Source: Acidobacteriota bacterium
Lineage (GTDB): Bacteria; Acidobacteriota; Blastocatellia; Pyrinomonadales; Pyrinomonadaceae
Direction: 5' to 3'
Length of the DNA: 11,399 bases
Assembly: GCA_019247865.1 (NCBI GenBank)
Contig: JAFBAJ010000369.1
Span: 1 to 11,399 of the forward strand
This document shows, one piece after another, positions 1 through 5,108 of this stretch (positions are counted from its first letter, which is position 1; every line of letters starts with the position of its first letter). Position numbers and translations under genes: made by a program. Below the pieces are notes generated by a model that saw only the letters and a program-made list of their open reading frames with translations, made no database searches and was not told where the DNA came from.

Positions 1-547
1 TGTTTTCACCGAGGCGATGATAGCTGAGCGCAGAAACCACGCGAACTAAATGGCTATTATCAACTAATCCTTGCTCCCCAAGTCCCTTGTGATAATCGAA
101 GGCATCAAGTATGCCTTGCAGCGACGGGTTTTCTCTCGCCACCACACGCATAGCTTCATTCATGAAGTAACCGAGATCAGGTCCAAGATGAACGCTTATG
201 GCCTTCCAGTTAAACTGAGGCGGGATATAGAAGTTGCCTTTAGATTGAGTCCTGTCACGTTCCAGATAATCCGTCGAAGAAATTTCTCTATCAGTCTCAT
301 CACCCTTATTGGCCTGACTAGAAAAGTCTTCAAAAAGATCTGAGAGCCGCTTGTAGAGGATGAGCGGAAAAATGAAGTCTCTAAGTTTTGAAGGTTCTAT
401 TTCACCCTGTAACGTACGTGATACATCCCATAGCCACCCCCCTAAAGAGCTAATGTTTATTGGCTCATCTGGCGATTGTTCAGCGGGCAGTCTGGGCTGC
501 TTTTTCCCGAGGATAATATCCAGAGTTTTATCATTCGTCTTATCCAA
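1..547 (-). CDS. hsdM: Type I restriction-modification methyltransferase subunit HsdM, N-terminal part (runs off left edge)
   Basis: This minus-strand reading frame is open from about 652 to base 1 and has no stop before the window edge. HsdM is the DNA adenine methyltransferase subunit of type I restriction-modification; with HsdS it methylates, and with HsdR it cuts, unmodified DNA. About 182 residues are present. They match the helical HsdM N-terminal domain: a GGWLWDVSRTLQG segment followed by FIFPLILYKRLSDLFED, then an FYIPPQFNW segment, then ENPSLQGIL, and a VVSALSYHRLGEN end where the family leads into its DLLGRAYEYLL-like segment. The SAM-binding catalytic domain must lie beyond base 1. 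The frame has no ATG or GTG at its start. TTG at 547 was chosen because AGG-like bases (GAGGCAGGT) lie upstream; TTG at 595 is the alternative. Family assignment is by recalled similarity and is strong; the start is uncertain. Codon use is more AT-rich than in the operon at the right end. Confidence 0.85.
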   Translation of the reverse strand, partial: MDKTNDKTLDIILGKKQPRLPAEQSPDEPINISSLGGWLWDVSRTLQGEIEPSKLRDFIFPLILYKRLSDLFEDFSSQANKGDETDREISSTDYLERDRTQSKGNFYIPPQFNWKAISVHLGPDLGYFMNEAMRVVARENPSLQGILDAFDYHKGLGEQGLVDNSHLVRVVSALSYHRLGEN

Positions 548-750
548 TTGCGCACCTGCCTCAAGATAAAAAGGCTCCGGAACTACCGGCTCCAAAGAAA
601 TGTCTGTACATGCCCGACGAGCATGGGGGCAGAGTTCTTGAAAGAGAGGACTTCAGCGGCCGCTCGCTTTATCTGTACACTATTCGTTGTTATAAAATAA
701 CCCGAAAAAGAGGAGTGTGGCTGCGCATTTTCTACCTATCAATCTTCAAC
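548..750. other. Intergenic region upstream of hsdM
   Basis: About 200 bases lie between the end of the DUF2442 gene and the hsdM start, both on the minus strand. The stretch around 690-735 is AT-rich and could hold an hsdM promoter, but no convincing -35/-10 pair with good spacing was found. The hsdM frame stays open up to about 652 without a usable start codon other than TTG at 595. No RNA gene or strong terminator hairpin was seen. Confidence 0.4.
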
Positions 751-1197
751 TCAACTGGCCTTCTTCCCTCTCTCTTTTGTTCGAGGCCTGCCCCCCTTCT
801 TGCCGTTCTCACGCACGGCCGCGGCCTTGACTTCTGAGCGCACGCTGCCGCCCTGTCGCCCCAACTCCGACATCCAGGTCTTCGTGCCAAACAGTCCCAT
901 TAACAGTCCAGCCACGCTGAAGTCCACATCAAGAGTCTTCCAATGCAGTGCAGCGCCGCGTGGCAGTAGCTCGACTTCAGCGACCAGCTCAGGATCGGCC
1001 CCGCGAAGCCCCTGCACAAGATCGCACGGGATCATAAACGTCGCACCGTTCTTGAGTTCAATGATGAGCCGGTCGCTCTCGTGATCATAGCGCGCACTGC
1101 GCGCCTGCGGCTCGGTCTTCATTGACTCTTCGCCGCGCTTGACCGCTTCCCTGTACTGACGCTCAAACTCTTCGTCGCTCATCTTTAACTTAACCAT
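751..1197 (-). CDS. DUF2442 domain protein
   Basis: The 148-residue product carries a DUF2442 domain at about residues 35-115. Visible family features are the strand pattern around LIIELKNGATFMIP and the late signature HWKTLDVDFSVAGLLMG, which matches the typical 'ihW..lDvDlsv.gLl' end of the family. A short charged helix (residues 1-32) precedes the domain. A glycine- and arginine-rich tail (GKKGGRPRTKERGKK) follows and resembles an AT-hook-like DNA contact segment; a similar GRPRTR tail ends the HTH protein at 1527. The ATG at 1197 overlaps the end of the DUF4160 gene by 8 bases, so the two are translated together. The biochemical function of DUF2442 is not known. Its repeated pairing with DUF4160 fits a toxin-antitoxin-like or regulatory partnership, which is inference here. 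Nothing looks broken. Confidence 0.82.
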   Translation of the reverse strand: MVKLKMSDEEFERQYREAVKRGEESMKTEPQARSARYDHESDRLIIELKNGATFMIPCDLVQGLRGADPELVAEVELLPRGAALHWKTLDVDFSVAGLLMGLFGTKTWMSELGRQGGSVRSEVKAAAVRENGKKGGRPRTKERGKKAS

Positions 1198-1423
1198 GTA
1201 TGCGCCTCCATTCTCCCAACAGCATTTCCCTGTTCTCTTCTACTATCGCCAGCGCCGCGCGCACGTCGGGTCTGGACATCCTCTTGACTTCATGCACCGC
1301 GGGCGTTTCTAAGTGGATGATGACTTCGCCTTCGGCCTTCCAGACGTGAACATGTGCGGGCGGATGCTCATCTCTGATGTATATCATCACGTCGAACCCG
1401 TTTTGTTGAATCACCGTCGGCAT
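1190..1423 (-). CDS. DUF4160 domain protein
   Basis: A small protein of 77 residues if started at the ATG at 1423. The sequence begins MPTVIQQNGF and continues to YIRDEHPPAHVHVWKAEGEVIIHL. The EHPPAHVHV motif is the hallmark of DUF4160, a family that nearly always begins with 'MPTV'. A longer start at TTG 1459 would add 12 residues, but that TTG is the first part of a TTGACA -35 box. The ATG at 1423 lies 7 bases after a good -10 box, so the short, leaderless start is preferred. The next gene (DUF2442) overlaps its 3' end by 8 bases. The histidines in HVHV could bind metal, but no catalytic activity is established for the family. Such pairs have been considered toxin-antitoxin-like from gene neighbourhoods only. 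Confidence 0.85.
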   Translation of the reverse strand: MPTVIQQNGFDVMIYIRDEHPPAHVHVWKAEGEVIIHLETPAVHEVKRMSRPDVRAALAIVEENREMLLGEWRRIHG

Positions 1424-1430
1424 GTTCAGC

Positions 1431-1459
1431 ACAATAAACCTAACGTTTTGGTTTGTCAA
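1431..1459 (-). promoter_or_regulatory. Leaderless promoter for the DUF4160-DUF2442 pair
   Basis: On the minus strand TTGACA (1459-1454) is followed by exactly 17 bases and then TATTGT (1436-1431), a good sigma-70-type pair. Seven bases later comes the ATG at 1423, where transcription would be expected to start. The message would therefore have no leader or ribosome binding site. This is seen directly in the sequence; activity is inferred. Confidence 0.65.
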
Positions 1460-1489
1460 GAGGAAAATCGCCCCGTGCGGATAATTTCA

Positions 1490-1518
1490 TTGACAGCCTA
1501 CACACTTCGCGCTAAGGT
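1490..1518 (+). promoter_or_regulatory. Leaderless promoter for the HTH-parA module
   Basis: TTGACA (1490-1495) is followed by a 17-base spacer and TAAGGT (1513-1518). The first ATG of the HTH gene lies 8 bases further on, at the expected transcription start. The -10 is weaker than on the opposite strand. The two -35 boxes are back to back, with 30 bases between them, leaving room for a shared operator. Auto-regulation by the HTH protein or ParA would be usual for such modules but no operator repeat was seen. Confidence 0.6.
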
Positions 1519-1526
1519 GGCCCGCT

Positions 1527-1766
1527 ATGGAAATAGAAATGGACTTGGAAAAGGAATTATCTACATCCGAAGTGGCAGCTCGTCTTGGGGTCGCTCCCAG
1601 AGTTGTCCGCTCCTGGTGCGCGCGCGGCGACTTCCCTAATGCTTATGAAAAGCAGACCGAGCGCGGGCCGATCTGGAAGATTCCAGCGGCGGATTTGGAG
1701 GGATACGTGCCGCGCAAAGTCGGAAGGCCGCGCACGCGCAATGTGATTATGGAGAAAGCGGCATGA
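1527..1766 (+). CDS. Small MerR/excisionase-type helix-turn-helix DNA-binding protein
   Basis: This 79-residue protein is almost entirely one winged HTH of the MerR/excisionase superfamily. The segment STSEVAARLGVAPRVVRSW (about residues 12-30) is the helix-turn-helix. The following GPIWKIPAADLEGYV (about residues 48-62) is the typical wing and closing helix ('rw.ip..dl..fl'). A basic GRPRTR tail follows. Its stop codon overlaps the parA start in an ATGA, so the two are co-translated. In many partition systems an HTH domain is fused to the N-terminus of ParA; here the ParA is short and the HTH is separate, which suggests that it acts as operon repressor or DNA-binding partner. An excisionase role for the downstream recombinase is the alternative. 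The start at 1527 fits a leaderless message; ATG at 1539, with GGAAA upstream, is possible. Confidence 0.8.
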   Translation: MEIEMDLEKELSTSEVAARLGVAPRVVRSWCARGDFPNAYEKQTERGPIWKIPAADLEGYVPRKVGRPRTRNVIMEKAA

Positions 1767-2578
1767 TCACAATCGCCATCGCCAACCAGAAAGGGGGCGT
1801 CGGTAAGACTACGCTCACGCGCGAGCTCTCGGCCTGCTGCGCGCTGCGCGGCTATCAGGTGCTTGTCGTCGACTGCGATCCGCAAGGAAACCTGACGAGC
1901 AGCTGGGTCGATGCGGATGTCTACGAGGCCACGCTCTCACACGTTCTGATCGAGCCTGAGTCCCCTGCCGGCATTAAGATGGAGCCTTTGCCGCTCGACG
2001 ACGCGATTGTCGAGAGCCCTGTCGTAGGCCTCGACCTCGTGCCGGCGGACATTCGCTTGGCGCGCTTCGAGATGCAGCCTGACTATCTGACGCATCGCCT
2101 TCGCAATCAGCTCAAAGATCACGGCAGGGCTTACGATCTGGTCTTCGTTGACTGCCCTCCCCAACTCGGCAAGCTCCTGACGGCCGCGCTCTATGCCGCT
2201 GACTTCGTCCTCGTGCCGTGCGCGGCAGACGCGATGGGTTTACAGGGCCTTTCGGACCTCGCCTACACCATCGAGCAGGTACGCAAGAATGTGAACTCCG
2301 ATCTCCAAATGCTCGGTGCCGTAATCAATCTCTATAAGCCGCAGCGCAACCTGTCGGCGGAGTCGCGCGGCGCGGTCGAGCAGGCCATCGAGTTGGTGGG
2401 CCATGTGTTCGATACGAACCTGCATGACTATTCAAAGGTCGCAGAAGCTCCCTCGCAGAAGCTCCCGGCGGTGCTCTATGCCAAGACGCACCGGGCCGCA
2501 GACCAACTCTGGAGCCTGACCGATGAGGTGCTCGACCGGCTACAGATGTCCAGGCAAAAACTCTCTGCTGTAAATTAG
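1763..2578 (+). CDS. parA: ParA/Soj-family partition ATPase
   Basis: The 271-residue protein is a deviant Walker A ATPase of the ParA/MinD class. ParA dimerises on ATP binding, coats DNA non-specifically and moves plasmid or chromosome partition complexes. The deviant P-loop NQKGGVGKTT occupies residues 8-17, with signature lysine K10 and K15. Walker A' is VVDCDPQGN (D37, D39; residues 35-43) and Walker B is VFVDCPP (D130). The protein lacks the N-terminal HTH of type Ia ParA, and its length matches Soj or type Ib proteins. It follows the HTH gene with a 4-base overlap and precedes the winged-helix gene by 9 bases. No canonical ParB with a ParB/Srx fold is present, so the next gene is the best candidate for the centromere-binding or initiator partner. 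Plasmid-type and chromosomal roles cannot be separated from this window, but the neighbouring recombinase favours a mobile element. Confidence 0.92.
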   Translation: MITIAIANQKGGVGKTTLTRELSACCALRGYQVLVVDCDPQGNLTSSWVDADVYEATLSHVLIEPESPAGIKMEPLPLDDAIVESPVVGLDLVPADIRLARFEMQPDYLTHRLRNQLKDHGRAYDLVFVDCPPQLGKLLTAALYAADFVLVPCAADAMGLQGLSDLAYTIEQVRKNVNSDLQMLGAVINLYKPQRNLSAESRGAVEQAIELVGHVFDTNLHDYSKVAEAPSQKLPAVLYAKTHRAADQLWSLTDEVLDRLQMSRQKLSAVN

Positions 2579-2587
2579 AGGTAAAGA

Positions 2588-3700
2588 ATGGCCGACACAA
2601 AGCCTAAAACAGATGATGCCCTGCGCAAGCCGGGTGCCAAGAAGCCGTTGGGACTCTCAGTTCCCCCGGCATTAAGACTTCCACACGATGATCTAATCGT
2701 TCCGGCTGAAACAGAACCTGCACCGCTAACTATGCCTAGTCAGCCTAGTATGCCTAGTCAGAGTAGTCAGACTAGGCATGGTGAAAAAGCATTATCCCCT
2801 GCCCTTGCGGCCCCGCCAGCTGCGCCAGTACGCGATTACGCGAAGGTAGCGAACTCCATCACGAGAACGGCGCTTCCCTCTGGCCTATTCAAAGGCAAAA
2901 GCAAGCAGCTCTATGACGCTCTATATGTCCTCACGCGCGGTGCGCTTACGCCCTCGCGCACGGTGCGCATCTCGCGCCCTCGTCTTATGAAGAAGGCAGA
3001 CATCGGCGCGCGCGTGACTTTCGAAGCCAATATCTCGCACCTAATAGCTGTTGGCTTGATCCAAGTTCGGCAAATCACCGGTGAACACGAGGGAAACGAG
3101 TACGAGGTAAGGCTGCCCGAAGAAGCGGTAAGTATGCCTAGTCAGAGTAGTCAGACTAGTCAGACTAGCCATGCCCAGAAAGTAGTCAGACTAGGCAGCC
3201 TAGAAAGTAGTCAGACTAGGCATAGTTTAAATGAAAGCAGGGAAACGACTTCGGGCGAAGCTAAGACGTTTTTAAAGACAAATACTGAGAATGATGATGA
3301 TGAGGCTGCGCCACAGCTCCTTCGCACAGTTGCAAAACTGATCCGAGAGGTGACCGGAAAAGAGGCTACCAGAGCGGAGCTTGAGAAGTTTGGGGAAGTA
3401 ATCGAAGTGATCATGCTCGAAGGCCAGATCGCCGCCGCCCGTACCACAGTTTCATCCGCCGGGCCGTTCCTCGCCGAGCATTTGCGCCGCAGGCTCTTCA
3501 AAAAAGACAAGCAACAGCTCGCGGCCGAGAGCGCGCAGAGCGAGTCTTCCGTGCCCGCTACGGACGCTACAGCTTGTCCTGAGTGCGCTGGCATCGGCTG
3601 GTACTACCCAGAGGGAAAAGAGAAGGGCATGGCGAAATGCAAGCATCCCAATCTTTCCAAGACAGATGCTCCTAATAGACAAGAGCAGACAGAGGGCTAA
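2588..3700 (+). CDS. Winged-helix protein of a parA operon; candidate replication initiator or centromere-binding protein
   Basis: The 370-residue protein has no confident named family. Residues about 80-182 look like a winged-helix domain: SITRTALPSGLFKGKSKQLYDALYVLTR, an ISRPRLMKKADIG recognition-helix-like segment, and a wing ending GEHEGNEYEVRLP. Similar domains sit next to ParA in Acidobacteriota by my recollection. Residues 1-78 and 183-240 are low-complexity linkers encoded by the 9-bp DNA repeats (MPSQSSQT-type). Residues about 240-315 are helical and charged. The C-terminus has C330-x2-C333-x17-C351-x-H353, a possible zinc ribbon. A good ribosome site (TAGAGGTAAAG) precedes the ATG, unlike the leaderless genes nearby. 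The arrangement of a DNA-binding domain with its likely binding sites in its own gene recalls lambda O and RepA_N plasmid initiators. The gene is third in the HTH-parA operon. A ParB-like role is equally possible. Confidence 0.65.
   Translation: MADTKPKTDDALRKPGAKKPLGLSVPPALRLPHDDLIVPAETEPAPLTMPSQPSMPSQSSQTRHGEKALSPALAAPPAAPVRDYAKVANSITRTALPSGLFKGKSKQLYDALYVLTRGALTPSRTVRISRPRLMKKADIGARVTFEANISHLIAVGLIQVRQITGEHEGNEYEVRLPEEAVSMPSQSSQTSQTSHAQKVVRLGSLESSQTRHSLNESRETTSGEAKTFLKTNTENDDDEAAPQLLRTVAKLIREVTGKEATRAELEKFGEVIEVIMLEGQIAAARTTVSSAGPFLAEHLRRRLFKKDKQQLAAESAQSESSVPATDATACPECAGIGWYYPEGKEKGMAKCKHPNLSKTDAPNRQEQTEG
2732..2779 (+). repeat. Iteron-like array 1 inside the winged-helix gene
   Basis: Five 9-bp units lie head to tail from 2735: CCTAGTCAG, CCTAGTATG, CCTAGTCAG, AGTAGTCAG, ACTAGGCAT. 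The core TAGTCAG occurs three times and the otherwise rare tetramer CTAG four times in 48 bases. ATGCCTAGTC occurs at 2732-2741 and 2750-2759, and its exact inverse GACTAGGCAT at 2770-2779, making a 10-bp inverted repeat around a 10-base spacer. The units are in phase with codons here and encode a Ser/Gln-rich linker. A binding site for the encoded protein is the likely role, by analogy with iterons or centromeres. Confidence 0.8.
3134..3223 (+). repeat. Iteron-like array 2 inside the winged-helix gene
   Basis: The same motif returns about 355 bases after array 1 ends. Tandem units CCTAGTCAG, AGTAGTCAG, ACTAGTCAG and ACTAGCCAT run from 3137 to 3172. Two copies of an exact 21-base repeat follow, at 3177-3197 and 3202-3222, containing AGTAGTCAGACTAGGCA. 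TAGTCAG occurs five times and CTAG six times in the array. ATGCCTAGTC (3134-3143) again faces an inverted GACTAGGCAT at the far end (3214-3223). The two 21-base copies are 25 bases apart and so are read in different frames (VVRLG versus SSQTRH). Confidence 0.82.
3177..3222 (+). repeat. Exact 21-bp direct repeat read in two frames
   Basis: Identical 21-base copies occupy 3177-3197 and 3202-3222, four bases apart. Because the offset of 25 is not a multiple of three, the same DNA encodes KVVRLG in the first copy and ESSQTRH in the second. This separates DNA-level conservation from protein-level conservation. Confidence 0.85.
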
Positions 3701-3901
3701 ATCTAACCTGACTCAAGATGCTAGATTGTCCCATTCACGATACTTGCTTGCCCGCTCCAGAGTAGGTTTCACGAAGCGTTTCACGTCTTCAAGTTATAAG
3801 AATATTTGTATTTAGCCTACTGAAACCCTCTCCTTATTATGGTAATTCCGATAATACATATTTTACGAATAACTTTATTGACTCTTGATGAGCTTTAGTC
3901 C
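3701..3901. other. AT-rich intergenic region upstream of the recombinase; possible attachment or control region
   Basis: Two hundred non-coding bases, clearly more AT-rich than the flanks, separate the maintenance module from the recombinase. TTTCACG occurs as a direct repeat (3767-3773, 3779-3785) and GGTTTCA (3765-3771) has an inverted partner TGAAACC (3821-3827). A TTGACT box (3878-3883) lies just before the recombinase, but no -10 at proper spacing is visible. Recombinase arm or core sites often sit in such spots, yet no tRNA end or duplicated core was found to prove an att site. Confidence 0.35.
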
Positions 3902-4923
3902 ATGATTGCGGGCGTTCTGGCCCTTAAAATAGCTTTGAGGAGAAAGCCTGACCAGATGCCCGACTATGTTCTAGCTCAAAAGCAGCAGGACGAGAGCCTC
4001 GCCCCCAAGCGCTTTGACCCTCGCTCGGCTGCTCCCTTCATCAATAAATCAGTCTCGGAAGAAACCCGTAGGGCATACCGCAGAGCTGTCTCTGACTTCT
4101 TCCAGTTCGTTGGAGGCAAGCACCCGGCAGAGGTTGTGCCTGCTGATGTGCTCCGCTGGCGGGACCACCTGCGCTCCGGCAGAAAACGCGCGGCCACAGT
4201 CTCCTTCAAGCTCTCTGTCATCCGATCCTTTTTCGAATATCTGAAGGCTGCTGGAGCTGTCCCGCTCAACCCTGCCTCGACAAAGCTGGTGCCACCGCCG
4301 GAGTTGCCAACGGAGCCTGCCGGCCGCGCGCTGACTGCAAAGGAGGTGAGGTATCTGCTCTCTGGGCCTGACAGGGAGAGGGCCGAAGGAGCCAGAGACT
4401 ATGCGCTGATGCTGGTCATGCTCCGTCTCTCTCTGCGAGTGGCAGAGGTGTGTGCGCTGCGTGCCTCGTCTGTCAAATGGAGCCACGGGCGGTGGACTCT
4501 GCGATGCAAGATCAAGGGGGCAGGGAGGAGGTCTGGCCTTTGCCGAAGGATGTGAAACAGGCGATTGATGACTATACGAGGCTGGATACCAGACGCAGAG
4601 CGACGCTGCACAGCGACGGGGAGGATGCCTTTCTGTTTCAGCCGCACACGAACTACCGGACGCTGGAGTTCAATAAGGGACTCTCACCACGGATGGTGCA
4701 GAAGATCATCAAGAAGTGGGCTGGCTTCGGCGGGATCGGAGATGTCTCGCCACATGATTTGAGAAGAACTGCCATCACACGCGCTCTGGACACCGGTTTG
4801 ACTTATAGGCAGGTGCAGATGATGAGTAAGCACAAAGACCCAAAGACTGTCATGAGGTATGACCACGGGCGGGAGAATCTGGACCAGAATGCCGTTAACT
4901 TCTTAGGGTATGAGGAGGATTGA
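3902..4923 (+). pseudogene. Tyrosine recombinase/integrase, frameshifted
   Basis: Two overlapping frames (3902-4555 and the frame ending at 4923) form one integrase of about 340 residues once a single base is restored. The N-terminal part has a core-binding SAM-like domain (ETRRAYRRAVSDFFQFVG onward, about residues 55-135). The catalytic part shows the first arginine in LRLSLRVAEV (R179), a lysine-bearing hairpin, HDLR (histidine codon 4753, arginine codon 4762), KHKDP (histidine codon 4831) and the nucleophile in MRYDH (tyrosine codon 4858). So all catalytic residues remain. The break lies at the five-G run 4516-4520, between KIKG and GREEVWPLP; adding one G rejoins the frames. A real inactivating deletion, a sequencing error or -1 frameshifting are all possible, but the site is not a canonical slippery heptamer. 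ATG at 3955 is an alternative start. The enzyme would integrate or resolve the element carrying the parA module and the downstream operon. Confidence 0.85.
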
Positions 4924-4943
4924 AACAGAACGGCTAAGCCTCG

Positions 4944-4971
4944 TTCACATTCAAGTGAAACCTGCTATAAT
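4944..4971 (+). promoter_or_regulatory. Possible upstream promoter of the TIR operon
   Basis: TTCACA (4944-4949), a 16-base spacer and a perfect TATAAT (4966-4971) lie just after the recombinase stop. A transcript from here would carry a leader of about 130 bases before the TIR gene. No SD-like sequence precedes that gene, so this may instead serve a short untranslated RNA or be fortuitous. Confidence 0.4.
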
Positions 4972-5068
4972 TCGCTCTCGGAGCCGCGGAAAGCCCGTCT
5001 CAGGTCGCCTATTTCTGGGAGGCTTGGATTATATAAACCGTTCAGGCGCAGCGGTCATTGTTCGGTCG

Positions 5069-5099
5069 TTGACAAGTATTCCCCACGTCAGTCTAGATA
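5069..5099 (+). promoter_or_regulatory. Near-leaderless promoter of the TIR-MoxR-vWA-tubulin operon
   Basis: A perfect TTGACA (5069-5074) is followed by TCTAGA at 17 bases (5092-5097) or TAGATA at 19 bases (5094-5099). The TIR ATG at 5109 comes 9-11 bases after the box and has no Shine-Dalgarno sequence. The layout matches the two leaderless promoters at 1431-1518. Confidence 0.5.
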
Positions 5100-5108
5100 C
5101 ATTAACCA

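Noticed and set aside
71..837. Several plus-strand open frames over the left end
   Set aside because: They are antisense to the HsdM reading frame or lie in its upstream gap. They show no domain, and their frames overlap one another.
1424..1459. Longer DUF4160 start at TTG 1459
   Set aside because: That TTG belongs to a TTGACA -35 box, and the family normally begins at MPTV, which is the ATG at 1423.
2732..3223. CRISPR array
   Set aside because: The units are 9 bases, tandem and without unique spacers of 30-40 bases, and they lie within an open reading frame.
3701..3901. tRNA-derived attachment site
   Set aside because: No cloverleaf, T-loop or duplicated tRNA 3' end could be found here or elsewhere in the window.
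4511..4525. Programmed -1 ribosomal frameshift in the recombinase
   Set aside because: The zero-frame codons AAG GGG GCA do not form an X-XXY-YYZ slippery heptamer, and no strong downstream stem was seen; a base loss is simpler.
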